Shown: positions 8,333 to 15,818 of the stretch, piece after piece
How the letters are laid out: each line of letters opens with the position of its first letter
How positions within the stretch are numbered: the first letter of the stretch is position 1
Assembly: GCA_963739995.1 (NCBI GenBank)
Contig: CAVUCH010000016.1
Span: 1-40,238 of the forward strand
Origin: CAVUCH01 sp963739995
Lineage (GTDB): Bacteria > Acidobacteriota > Vicinamibacteria > Vicinamibacterales > JAENWD01
Length of the DNA stretch: 40,238 nt
Reading direction: 5' to 3'
The notes under the pieces: generated by a model
Database searches by the model: none
Told to the model about the DNA's origin: nothing
What the model saw: the letters and a program-made list of their open reading frames with translations, nothing else
Translations under genes and position numbers: made by a program

Positions 8333-8656
8333 TCAGTCGGTCACGTACGGCAGCAGCGCGATGACGCGCGCCCGCATGATGGCCGTGCGCAGCTTGCGCT
8401 GGTGCATCGCGCACGTGCCCGAAATCCGCCGCGGCAGGATCTTGCCGCGTTCCGGGACGAACGGCTGCAGCAGCTTCACGTCCTTGTAGTTGATGTCGTC
8501 GATCTTGTCCGCGCAGAACTTGCAGACCTTGCGCCGGCGGAACAGCCCGCCCCGGCGCTGGGCCTGCGCCGCCTTGTCGCCGGTAGCCGCGTTCGCGCCG
8601 CGCGCGCCGGACCGGCCCCGGCCTCCGCCACCTCCGGATCGCTTTTGCATCGCCAT
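8333..8656 (-). CDS. rpsR: 30S ribosomal protein S18
   Basis: bS18 pairs with S6 on the platform of the small subunit. At 107 residues it is longer than the usual 75 or so because of a Gly/Arg/Ala-rich N-terminal extension (about residues 5-38). The core has C45 and C48 (VCKFC) plus C82 and H85 (GTCAMH), which fit a zinc-binding C+ form. The family block LLQPFVPERGKILPRRISG is present. The ATG at 8656 lies two bases after the rpsF stop with GGGGGTG as ribosome site, which overlaps the end of rpsF. Confidence 0.95.
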   Translation of the reverse strand: MAMQKRSGGGGGRGRSGARGANAATGDKAAQAQRRGGLFRRRKVCKFCADKIDDINYKDVKLLQPFVPERGKILPRRISGTCAMHQRKLRTAIMRARVIALLPYVTD

Positions 8657-8658
8657 GG

Positions 8659-9108
8659 TTACACCCCCGCCTCGTCGAACCCGCCATCGTCACGATCATC
8701 GCTGTCGCGGCGCTTCTCGCCTTCCTGCACTTCAGGCGGCAGCCCGCGGGCAATGCGCCGCCGGTGCTGCTGCGACGTGCGGCGCGTGCGCGTGCGGGTC
8801 ACGACCCGCTCCTCCTCGTCCACCCGCACCACGATGTGGCGGATGACGCTGTCGGTGACGACCTTCAGCCGGCGATCGATTTCCTTCATCAGCTCGCCGG
8901 TGCCGTTGATCACCTCGAGGACGTAGGTCCCCTCCTTGTGGTGGCCAATCTCGTACGCCAGCTTGCGCCGGCCCCAGTTGTCGGTCTTCTCGATCTCGGC
9001 GCCGAAGCGCGTGACGATCGCCTGCACCTGATCGTGCACGGCGGTCACCTGCTCGTCGCTCAACTCCGGTGAGACGACGTAGACGAGCTCGTACTTGCGT
9101 GTGCTCAT
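8659..9108 (-). CDS. rpsF: 30S ribosomal protein S6
   Basis: bS6 binds S18 and the central domain of 16S rRNA. It is 149 residues long, with the ferredoxin-like fold at about 1-95 (RKYELVYVVSPELSDEQV, DNWGRRKLAYEI, GTYVLEVI, DSVIRHIVVRVD). A long charged tail (96-149) starts Arg-rich and ends Asp/Glu-rich; such tails vary in S6 and can be glutamylated in E. coli. The ATG at 9108 has a strong AAGGAG site. It is the first gene of rpsF-rpsR-rplI, with a 153-base leader region that holds a hairpin. Confidence 0.95.
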   Translation of the reverse strand: MSTRKYELVYVVSPELSDEQVTAVHDQVQAIVTRFGAEIEKTDNWGRRKLAYEIGHHKEGTYVLEVINGTGELMKEIDRRLKVVTDSVIRHIVVRVDEEERVVTRTRTRRTSQQHRRRIARGLPPEVQEGEKRRDSDDRDDGGFDEAGV

Positions 9109-9134
9109 AAACACTCCTTCTGGACGTCGATGAT

Positions 9135-9155
9135 GGCGGGACGTTGCGCCCCGCC
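9135..9155 (-). promoter_or_regulatory. hairpin in rpsF leader, possible S6:S18 binding site
   Basis: On the minus strand GGCGGG and CCCGCC pair across a 9-base loop, about 27 bases before the rpsF start. Many bacteria have an S6:S18-binding structure in this leader for feedback control. The position fits, but I could not fold the full motif or confirm its conserved CCG bulge. Treat this as a candidate. Confidence 0.3.
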
Positions 9156-9258
9156 AACGGCCCCTGCACCGGTCGGATCCGGCGCGTGCACCGCGATTCG
9201 CACGCAGTGCCCGAGGGGGCAAGGAGTCAGTCGGTCGCGGCGCCACACGCGCCGCGCG

Positions 9259-9300
9259 CTGTTCACTGTTGACTGTCCTTCTCGCGCTGTGTGCTGTCTT
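9259..9300. repeat. heptanucleotide array B, overlapping the pth 3' end
   Basis: Six seven-base slots in register: CTGTTCA, CTGTTGA, CTGTCCT, TCTCGCG, CTGTGTG and CTGTCTT. On the minus strand the units read like TCAACAG and TGAACAG. The pth stop codon (9263-9265) lies inside, so about 11 C-terminal Pth residues are encoded by the array. Confidence 0.65.
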
Positions 9301-9901
9301 CCGATCCTTCGCTCTCCTCCGGGCGCTCGTCCGCCGCCTGCGGGGCATTGAACCGGTTCATCACCGGCCCGATCCCTTCGGCGACGAACATGACCACCGC
9401 GTCCGCTGCCGCCGCGATGGCGTCCTCGATCACCTGCCGCTCGTCTTCCGCGAACGTCGCGAGCACGTGATCGGCCAGGTCCCGTCTCGCATCACCGCGG
9501 CCCACCCCCACCCGCAGCCGCGCGAAGGCATCGGTGCCGAGGTGCTGCCTGATCGACTTGAACCCGTTGTGTCCGCCGGCCGATCCACGGGCCCGCGCCC
9601 GCAAACGCCCGAGGGGCAGGTTCACATCGTCGGCGACGACGAGCAGGTCGCCGATCTCCACCTTGTAATAGCGCGCCAGTGCGCCGACCGCCCCGCCGCT
9701 GAGATTCATCATCGTCAGCGGCTTGACGAGCAGCACCGGCTCGGCCCCGAGCCGGAGTCGCGCAACGAGGGCCTCGGCCGGCGCCGACTCGAACGCCACG
9801 CCCTCGCGCCGCGCCACTTCGTTGATCACCCGGAAGCCCACGTTGTGCCGCGTGTCGCGGTAGCGTGCGCCCGTGTTCCCGAGGCCGGCAACGAGCTTCA
9901 G
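9263..9901 (-). CDS. pth: peptidyl-tRNA hydrolase, apparent CTG start
   Basis: Pth recycles peptidyl-tRNA released from stalled ribosomes. The family N-terminus KLVAGLGNTGARYRDTRHNVGF is present, with N9 and catalytic H19. It is followed by KPLTMMNLSGGAV, the ADDVNLPLG aspartate and SAGGHNGFKSI. In this frame the only possible initiator before KLVAGLG is CTG at 9901, because a TGA lies six codons further up with no ATG, GTG or TTG between. GAGGAG precedes it by about 6 bases. The CTG overlaps the rplY stop as CTGA, like the common ATGA coupling. The protein is 212 residues, longer than usual (about 190), with an acidic tail written by a heptad repeat. Confidence 0.9.
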   Translation of the reverse strand: MKLVAGLGNTGARYRDTRHNVGFRVINEVARREGVAFESAPAEALVARLRLGAEPVLLVKPLTMMNLSGGAVGALARYYKVEIGDLLVVADDVNLPLGRLRARARGSAGGHNGFKSIRQHLGTDAFARLRVGVGRGDARRDLADHVLATFAEDERQVIEDAIAAAADAVVMFVAEGIGPVMNRFNAPQAADERPEESEGSEDSTQREKDSQQ

Positions 9902-10551
9902 GCCTTCTCCTCGTCCTTGTCAGGCTTGCCCTTCTTCGCCACCTCGGGCTCGGCCGGCGTCGTCGCGATGGCCGCCTCAGCCGCGGGTTCCTCCGCCACA
10001 CGCAGCGGGATGACATGGACGAGCAGCGTGTCGAGATCGCTGACGGGTGTCCACTTGACGTCCTTCACCACGTCGCGCACGCGCACGCCCTCGTTCAGCA
10101 TCAACTCGCTGACGTCGATCACGATGTGCTCGGGAATATCGCCCGGCAGGCACTCGATCGACACCTCGCGCGTCACGAAGTCGAGAACGCCGCCCTGCTG
10201 CTTCACGCCCTTCGGCTCACCCTCGAGCACGACGCTGACGTCGACCGTGAGCGCCTTGTCCATGGCGACGCGATAGAAGTCGGCGTGCAGGAAGTGCCGC
10301 GTGATCGGATCGAGCTGGTACTCCTTCACGAGCACGCGGGAGTCTGCCTCGCCCTCGACCGCGAGCGTAATCAGGCTGTTCGCACCCGACTCGCTGTGGA
10401 GGATCTTCGAGAGCGCCTTCGGCTCGACCGTGACCGGCATCGGATCCCCGGCCCCGTACACGACGGCCGGCAGCCGGCCCGCCGCGCGATGCCGGCGCGC
10501 CTCGTTCTTCCCCTTGTCGCCCCGCTTGACTGCCTGCAGTGTTGCGTCCAT
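9898..10551 (-). CDS. rplY: 50S ribosomal protein L25, CTC/TL5 type
   Basis: bL25 binds 5S rRNA. The 217-residue length is that of the two-domain CTC (general stress) form rather than the short E. coli L25. The N-terminal 5S-binding domain (about 5-92) has GDKGKNEARRHRAAGRLPAV and KEYQLDPITRHFLHADFYRV. The C-terminal beta domain (about 96-185) has LEGEPKGVKQQGGVLDF and ECLPGDIPEHIVIDVS. An Ala/Glu/Lys-rich tail follows. The ATG at 10551 is directly preceded by a heptad repeat array, so the ribosome site is weak and embedded in repeat units. It follows prs and overlaps pth by 4 bases. Confidence 0.95.
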   Translation of the reverse strand: MDATLQAVKRGDKGKNEARRHRAAGRLPAVVYGAGDPMPVTVEPKALSKILHSESGANSLITLAVEGEADSRVLVKEYQLDPITRHFLHADFYRVAMDKALTVDVSVVLEGEPKGVKQQGGVLDFVTREVSIECLPGDIPEHIVIDVSELMLNEGVRVRDVVKDVKWTPVSDLDTLLVHVIPLRVAEEPAAEAAIATTPAEPEVAKKGKPDKDEEKA

Positions 10552-10615
10552 CTCAGTTCTCAGTTTTTCAGTGATCAGTCTTCAGTGATCAGTTTTTTAG
10601 TGATCGGTACTCAAT
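10552..10615. repeat. heptanucleotide array C, upstream of rplY
   Basis: About nine units built on a core TCAGT: CTCAGTT twice, TTTCAGT, GATCAGT, CTTCAGT, GATCAGT, one eight-base unit TTTTTAGT, GATCGGT and ACTCAAT. The array begins immediately upstream of the rplY ATG (10551), so it forms the whole proximal 5' leader including the ribosome-binding region. It is strikingly AT-richer than its surroundings. Confidence 0.85.
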
Positions 10616-10715
10616 TACGGTCGACCGTCGGGCTGAACCGGCCCGATTGCTGCGGACTGCCCCGAGCAGTGGCGCATCCGCTCAGCCGGCCACGAGACGC
10701 CACCCGCCGTCAGTC

Positions 10716-11681
10716 CTACACGAACAGCGACGAGACCGAGGTCTCCTCGTGGATGCTGCGGATGGCCTGCCCGAGCAGGCGCGCCACCGACAGCACCTTG
10801 ATCTTCGCGCACCGCTCGCGTTCCGGCGTCAGCGGGATCGTGTTGGTCACGATCAGCTCGTCCAGCGGTGATTCCTCGATCCGCTTGATCGCCGGTCCCG
10901 AGAGCACGCCATGCACGGCACAGGCGAGCACGCGGGCGGCGCCGTTTGCCTTCAGCGCGTGAGCCGCCTTCTGGATAGTACCCGCGGTGTCGATGATGTC
11001 GTCCTGGATGATGCACGTCCGGCCCTCGACGTCGCCGATCACGTTCATCACCTCCGCCGATCCGTCCTCGGTGCGGCGCTTGTCGATTACTGCGAGTTCG
11101 GCCCCGAGCCGCTTCGCGTATGCGCGCGCGCGCTCGGCGCCGCCCGCATCCGGCGACACGATCGTCAGGTCCGGGTACCCTCGCCTCGAGAGATACTCGA
11201 TGATCACCGGCGCCGCGAACAGGTGATCCACCGGGATATCGAAGAACGCCTGGATCTGCGCCTTGTGCAGATCCATCGTGAGCACCCGGTTGGTGCCCGC
11301 CGCGCTGAGCACGTTCGCCACCAGCTTGGCGGAGATCGGCACGCGCGGCTTGTCCTTGCGGTCCTGCCGTGCGTACCCGTAATACGGGATCACCGCCGTG
11401 ATGCGCGCTGCCGACGAGCGGCGGAACGCATCGATCATGATCATCAGCTCGACGAGGTGTTCGTCGACCGGCGCCGACGTCGGCTGCACGATATACACGT
11501 CGGTGCCGCGGATGTTCTCGTCGATCTGGAACGAAACCTCGGTGTCGGGGAAGCGCCGAAGTCGCGCCTGCCCGACGGCAATCCCGAGGTAATCAGCGAT
11601 CTCACGAGCCAGCAGAGGGTGCGCGCTGCCCGAAAACACCTTCAACTGGCCAAAACCCGTCGGCATCAAGCAGTCACCCAT
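10716..11681 (-). CDS. prs: ribose-phosphate pyrophosphokinase (PRPP synthetase)
   Basis: Prs makes phosphoribosyl pyrophosphate from ribose 5-phosphate and ATP, feeding purine, pyrimidine, His and Trp synthesis. The 321-residue protein is full length: LKVFSGSAHPLLA at the start, FPDTEVSFQIDENIRG (44-59), PYYGYARQDRKDKPR (99-113) with the flexible-loop residues, and the PRPP loop DDIIDTAGT (227-235). The ATG at 11681 is used; another at 11666 would suit the family alignment equally well, with GGGTGA upstream. It has its own promoter candidate at 11875-11902. Its product feeds purH in the same window, though the two genes are far apart. Confidence 0.95.
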   Translation of the reverse strand: MGDCLMPTGFGQLKVFSGSAHPLLAREIADYLGIAVGQARLRRFPDTEVSFQIDENIRGTDVYIVQPTSAPVDEHLVELMIMIDAFRRSSAARITAVIPYYGYARQDRKDKPRVPISAKLVANVLSAAGTNRVLTMDLHKAQIQAFFDIPVDHLFAAPVIIEYLSRRGYPDLTIVSPDAGGAERARAYAKRLGAELAVIDKRRTEDGSAEVMNVIGDVEGRTCIIQDDIIDTAGTIQKAAHALKANGAARVLACAVHGVLSGPAIKRIEESPLDELIVTNTIPLTPERERCAKIKVLSVARLLGQAIRSIHEETSVSSLFV

Positions 11682-11696
11682 GCGTCGTGCAACCGC

Positions 11697-11810
11697 TCAT
11701 CTGCCCCGGCGCCACCCGGCCACCAGATACCATCCGGCAGAACGCGCTTCCCGCGCTGCTGCCCTGGACCTGTCCCGTCCGCGGGTCTTCACGAGGAAAC
11801 CGGGATTCAT
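11697..11810 (-). CDS. possible 37-residue leader ORF upstream of prs
   Basis: A small frame lies inside the roughly 190-base prs leader. The ATG at 11810 has GAGAAGG about 6 bases upstream and the stop is 13 bases before the prs start. The peptide is Arg/Ala-rich (AAAREARSAGWYLVAGW near its end). I do not recognise it. It could be a regulatory leader peptide, a small protein or a chance frame. Confidence 0.25.
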   Translation of the reverse strand: MNPGFLVKTRGRDRSRAAAREARSAGWYLVAGWRRGR

Positions 11811-11874
11811 CGGTGACCTTCTCGGGGGAAGCTGACCGGCAGGACGGCCCAACCACGTCGCGTGAAACCTGAAG

Positions 11875-11902
11875 TTTATACGATCGGCTGCGAGGCGGGC
11901 AA
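11875..11902 (-). promoter_or_regulatory. sigma-70-type promoter for prs
   Basis: On the minus strand TTGCCC (11897-11902) and TATAAA (11875-11880) are separated by 16 bases. This is the clearest promoter in the left half and stands out as AT-rich. It would start a transcript near 11868 with a leader of about 187 bases before prs, within the ispE-prs gap (11682-11955). Confidence 0.65.
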
Positions 11903-11955
11903 GCGACATGCGCCCCGCGCGGCAACCCCGGCGGAGGCGGATGTGGGCATCCCGG

Positions 11956-12864
11956 CTACCGCATCCGGGCGCGGTACCTGCCCCGTCCGATGAACCGCGT
12001 CACGATCACTCGCCACGGCCGCCCATCGGCAGCGCCGGTGCCACCCCGGGGAGGACGCGAGAGCCCAGCCGCAGCCGCGCGCGCGTCGTCGACAGTGGGA
12101 AAGAGGCCGAATACGGCCGATCCGCTGCCGCACATCAGGGCGACTTCTGCCCGGTTGCGCAACAGCGCGCGGCGGATCGCAAGCAGCTCCGGATGGTGGC
12201 GCATCACAGGCCCCTCCAGGTCGTTCGCGATCGCCAGCGGTCCCGGATACCATGGCACCGCGAGCGCCTGCACGTTGTCCCCCGGCTGCCGGGGCGCCGC
12301 CGCGTACCAACGGTACGCGTCCGCCGTCGACACGCCGACCGCGGGCTTCACCACGATCACACCCATCGAGGGGACGTCCGGCAGCGGGTAGAGCATCTCG
12401 CCGCGGCCGAGACCGAGGGCCGTGCCGCCCATGAGAAAGTACGGCACGTCGGCGCCAAGCGAGGCGGCAAGACGCGCGAGGTCCCCGGCATCGAAGCGCG
12501 CCCGCCAGAGTTCGTTGAGGGCGGCCAGCGCTGCGGCGGCATCGCTGCTCCCGCCGCCGAGTCCTGCCTGCGACGGGATGCGCTTGTCGATCGTCACCTG
12601 AACCCCGCGCACCTCATCCGCGCGGCCGCTGGCCGACCAGAGGGCCTGCGCCGCGCGCCACACGAGGTTGCTGGCGTCCGTCGGCATGTCGGCGGCGGCG
12701 CTCTCGATTACGAAGGCACCGCGCGTTCGGCGGAACACGAGGCGGTCGTGCAATGCGAGCGACTGGAACAGGGTGCGCAGGTCGTGGTCGCCGTCCTCAC
12801 GACGGCCGACGATCCGCAGATCGAGGTTCACCTTCGCGTGGGCGCGAGCGACCAGTGGGATCAC
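11956..12864 (-). CDS. ispE: 4-diphosphocytidyl-2-C-methyl-D-erythritol kinase
   Basis: IspE phosphorylates CDP-methylerythritol in the MEP isoprenoid pathway, one step after IspD. It is a 302-residue GHMP kinase with K11 (AHAKVNLDL), the ATP loop IPSQAGLGGGSSDAAAAL (96-113), catalytic D139 in LGADVPYF and the C-terminal GSGSAVFGLF. The GTG start at 12864 overlaps the upstream lipoprotein stop as GTGA. Gene order lipoprotein-ispE-prs matches lolB-ispE-prs in gammaproteobacteria. A short Arg-rich tail ends the protein. Confidence 0.95.
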   Translation of the reverse strand: MIPLVARAHAKVNLDLRIVGRREDGDHDLRTLFQSLALHDRLVFRRTRGAFVIESAAADMPTDASNLVWRAAQALWSASGRADEVRGVQVTIDKRIPSQAGLGGGSSDAAAALAALNELWRARFDAGDLARLAASLGADVPYFLMGGTALGLGRGEMLYPLPDVPSMGVIVVKPAVGVSTADAYRWYAAAPRQPGDNVQALAVPWYPGPLAIANDLEGPVMRHHPELLAIRRALLRNRAEVALMCGSGSAVFGLFPTVDDARAAAAGLSRPPRGGTGAADGRPWRVIVTRFIGRGRYRARMR

Positions 12865-13745
12865 GACTCGGACCGATCGCGCAATGGACCCGATTGGCGA
12901 AGCTCGTCGAGCGAAATGGACACGGCATCCGCCGGTACAGACACCGTGAAAGCCTCATCCGGTACTTCGGCGTCCACCTCGACCTGCGACAACCGCAGCA
13001 TGAGGTCGAACGTCGGGATCGTGCTTGCGTTGGGGCTGCTGAGCCGCACATACGCCGGCTGTGAGGCTTCCCCTGGGCCAAGCTCCACGTCGAGGGCCGC
13101 TCCGCGCACTGCCGCGAGACGCCAGCGGTCGCGCACGCGCTGCAGGTAGGCGGTGCTCCGATCGCCGGCGCGGGCGAGCACCCAATCCTCGCCGATCGCA
13201 CGGACGTCGCGTGCGTCGACGTCTTCGACCGGACATCCCGCCAGCAGGCGGCGCAGTGCGGCAGGCGTCACGCGGATCCCGGCCAACGCTTCGAGGATCG
13301 CCGCCGGCGGCTCGCCCCTGAGCACGCGATCGTCGCGGGGGAGCAGCAGTGTGGTGGCCTCGCCGGCGGACGCAAGAATGAACACGGGCGGGCCGAACGG
13401 AGCCATCGCCTCGAGCCGGATCCCGTCGGGCGCGGCCAGCCCCGCAATGAGCCGCACGCGGATGCGCTGTCCGGCCGCCCGTCCCGACAGGCCGATTTCG
13501 GCGGTGAGGGTACGCAACCCCGCACAGTGGCCAAGCGCCTCCGCAAGAATGGACGTCGCGTCCGCCACCGGTGTGCCGGTGCCCGTTGGCAACCGCAAGC
13601 GCTTTGGAGCACAACCCGCGACGACAACCGCAAGCAGGATCGAGACTGTGGTGATCGTCGGGACCACACGGGCCGCGCCAAACCCTCCGGCAGGGCGCGT
13701 CAGGAGCAGTGTTTGATGTGGGGCCGGGCTTTCCAAGCCGGTCAC
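12861..13745 (-). CDS. LolB-like outer-membrane lipoprotein (probable)
   Basis: A 294-residue predicted lipoprotein: a hydrophobic stretch (SILLAVVVAGC) ends in a lipobox cysteine near residue 45. The mature part is a beta-rich fold with LTAEIGLSGRAAGQRIRVRL and LEAMAPFGPPVFILAS, typical of LolB/LolA-like and DUF4292 proteins that carry lipoproteins to the outer membrane. Sequence identity to LolB is not obvious by eye, so the call rests on fold features and on its position before ispE-prs, where lolB sits in gammaproteobacteria. The GTG at 13745 overlaps the TPR gene stop (GTGA). A GTG at 13667 would give a more ordinary signal peptide. Confidence 0.6.
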   Translation of the reverse strand: MTGLESPAPHQTLLLTRPAGGFGAARVVPTITTVSILLAVVVAGCAPKRLRLPTGTGTPVADATSILAEALGHCAGLRTLTAEIGLSGRAAGQRIRVRLIAGLAAPDGIRLEAMAPFGPPVFILASAGEATTLLLPRDDRVLRGEPPAAILEALAGIRVTPAALRRLLAGCPVEDVDARDVRAIGEDWVLARAGDRSTAYLQRVRDRWRLAAVRGAALDVELGPGEASQPAYVRLSSPNASTIPTFDLMLRLSQVEVDAEVPDEAFTVSVPADAVSISLDELRQSGPLRDRSES

Positions 13746-15730
13746 CGCGAAGCCTGCTCCTTGGCTTGCGCGATCTTCGACGCTATGCCGGTCTCGTCAA
13801 TCGCCTCGCGGTCCCCCGCGAGCGCGCGCTGCCACGCGCCGATGGCGTCGGCGTGCCGGCCGAGTGCGGCAAGCGCATCGCCGAGATGATCCTGCACGAC
13901 GGAGTTCGACGGCAGCTGCGAGGCGGCCTCGGCCAGATGAGTCCGGGCGTCGTCGTAGCGGTGCAGCTTGAAATAGGCCCAACCCAGACTGTCGAGATAC
14001 GAACCGTTCCCCGGATCGATCGCCAGCGCCCGTTGGATGAGGTCCACGGCCTCATCGAGCCGCTCCCCTCGTTCCACGAGCATGTACCCAAGATAGTTCA
14101 GCGCCTGCGCGTGCGCTGGCTCGCGTGCGATCACGGCCCTGAACGCCTCCTCGGCACGCGCGTAGTCCTTGGCCCGCTCGTACAACGCGCCGCGCTGAAA
14201 GGGCACCGACGCCGTGTCCGGGAAACGGACCGCGGCCTTGTCGAGCACGGCATGCGCTTCCGCCTCGCGCCCGTCCTCGGCCAGGATGTCGGCCAGGGCG
14301 AGATAGACGGACGGCTGATCCGCATCATCGTCGGTCAGGGCGCGGAGCGTCGTGATCGCTTCGGCGCGGCGGCCGCTGCCCGCAAGCGCACGCGCTTCGA
14401 GCTGTGCGAGGCGGGCGTCCAGCGGATCCTTCGAGCGGAGCGGGCCGAGCACGCTCAGCGCCTGATCGAAGCGACGTGCGGAGACGTATGCCTGTGCGAG
14501 GTACAGGTCGAACGTGTCATCCCCGCCGGATGCGTCCTTCGCCTTCGTGAACGTGGACGCGGCATCCTCGTGCTGGCCGAGTTGCAGCTGAGCGAACGCG
14601 AGGTGCGTGAGCATCACCGATGTCTGACGGGACGGCGGCCGTTCGCGCGTCGACTCCTCGGAGAGGGCCGCGGTCAACGTGTTGACGACTCCCGTGTAGT
14701 CACGGCGGTCCTCGAGCACCTGCGCCAGCGCCCACGGGCCCCAGAGTCCTTTCGGATCGAGCGCAATCACTCGTCGCGCCGTTGCCTCTGCGGCAGCGAG
14801 GTCGCGCGATCGCCGCTGCGCTTGCGAGAGCAGATAGAGCGTGCGATCGTTCGCCGGTTGCGACGTCGCGAGCTGCTCGAGCATCTGACGCGCGCGCGCC
14901 GTGGCTGTCTCATCGTCCTGCGCATTCAGCAGCGCCCCGGCCCAGCGGGTCTTCACCTCTGCCGACTGCGGCGTGAGCGCAGCCGCGCGCTCATACGCAG
15001 CGGCGGCATCGGACCATCGCTGCTGCCCCTCGTACATCTCGGCCAGCGAGACCAGGAGGCGAGGGCTCGCCTGCGCGCCCGCCTCGAGCGTCCGCGCCGC
15101 TTCAGCGGCATTTCCGGCGCTGCTCCAAGCCTCGGCCAACAGCAGGTACGCCTCTGGAACGACCTCGCGCTCGAGCAGGTCCTGGAGCAGCGTGATGGCC
15201 TTGTCGTGCTGGCGAGTTCGGACGTACAGCCGTGCCAGCACGAGGTCGAGCGCCGGATCGGAGTCCGTCCCGTCGGCACGGCGGCCGCGCTCGAGATGCA
15301 GCGCCGCTTCGCTCCAGTCCCGGTCGCTCGCGTCGCCTCCCGTGCCGGGTTCGGCCAGCGAGGCGAGGATGCTGCCCAGAATCCGGTTCGCCTCGTGGTT
15401 CGCCGGATCCAGCGCCAGGGCTGTGCGCGCTTCCCGCGAGGCGTCTTCCACTCGGCCCTGGCGGGCGAAGAAGCCGGCGAGCTCAGCGCGGATCTCAGCA
15501 GATTCGGGGTCGAGTCGCGCAGCCTCCCGATAGGCGGCCATGGCCCGGTCAAGCTCCCCTTCATACTCGAAGTGGCCGGCGAGCATGAATTGGTAGTACG
15601 CCTGCGCCGTCTGGCTTTGGGTCCGGTGCTCGGAACGCGGGGTCGGCACAGACAAGGTCTGTGCGAGGATCAGGCACAGCAGGGCCGGCGCCGGAATCAT
15701 GACCTGCATGGTGTCGCTCGATTGTTTCAC
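13742..15730 (-). CDS. exported tetratricopeptide-repeat protein
   Basis: A 662-residue protein made almost wholly of TPR helices after a signal peptide (MQVMIPAPALLCLILAQTLS). Repeat units are clear, for example AMAAYREAARLDPESAEIRAEL, HDKAITLLQDLLEREVV and LDEAVDLIQRALAIDPGNG. The C-terminal run YLDSLGWAYFKLHRYDDAR is typical of TPR proteins encoded next to lolB-like genes. TPRs mediate protein contacts, so an envelope scaffold or lipoprotein-assembly role is inferred. The GTG at 15730 gives the longest form; the ATG at 15709 with GAG upstream is an equally good start. It is the first gene of the long minus-strand run and overlaps the lipoprotein gene by 4 bases. Confidence 0.85.
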   Translation of the reverse strand: MKQSSDTMQVMIPAPALLCLILAQTLSVPTPRSEHRTQSQTAQAYYQFMLAGHFEYEGELDRAMAAYREAARLDPESAEIRAELAGFFARQGRVEDASREARTALALDPANHEANRILGSILASLAEPGTGGDASDRDWSEAALHLERGRRADGTDSDPALDLVLARLYVRTRQHDKAITLLQDLLEREVVPEAYLLLAEAWSSAGNAAEAARTLEAGAQASPRLLVSLAEMYEGQQRWSDAAAAYERAAALTPQSAEVKTRWAGALLNAQDDETATARARQMLEQLATSQPANDRTLYLLSQAQRRSRDLAAAEATARRVIALDPKGLWGPWALAQVLEDRRDYTGVVNTLTAALSEESTRERPPSRQTSVMLTHLAFAQLQLGQHEDAASTFTKAKDASGGDDTFDLYLAQAYVSARRFDQALSVLGPLRSKDPLDARLAQLEARALAGSGRRAEAITTLRALTDDDADQPSVYLALADILAEDGREAEAHAVLDKAAVRFPDTASVPFQRGALYERAKDYARAEEAFRAVIAREPAHAQALNYLGYMLVERGERLDEAVDLIQRALAIDPGNGSYLDSLGWAYFKLHRYDDARTHLAEAASQLPSNSVVQDHLGDALAALGRHADAIGAWQRALAGDREAIDETGIASKIAQAKEQASR

Positions 15731-15781
15731 AGACGGCGGTGTTTCAGCCCGCGTCTGCGCACAAACACGCCGGAATGACTC

Positions 15782-15790
15782 TGGTATAGT
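15782..15790 (+). promoter_or_regulatory. extended -10 promoter for the small Trm112-like gene
   Basis: TGG followed by TATAGT fits an extended -10 element (TGnTATAAT). It lies 28 bases before the ATG, leaving room for a short leader with AAGGAG. No good -35 is seen, which extended -10 promoters can tolerate. It would drive the Trm112-like/GT9/ligase/kinase operon. Confidence 0.5.
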
Positions 15791-15818
15791 GGCCGGGGAT
15801 ACGAAGGAGAACGGCCCG

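Noticed and set aside
11820..11880. Possible RNase P RNA, from a GAAGCTGACC stretch
   Set aside because: The other conserved segments, such as GAGGAAAGTCC, are missing and the region is too short.
13709..15778. 689-codon plus-strand frame opposite the TPR gene
   Set aside because: It mirrors the TPR coding frame and shows no domain; a shadow of GC-rich coding.
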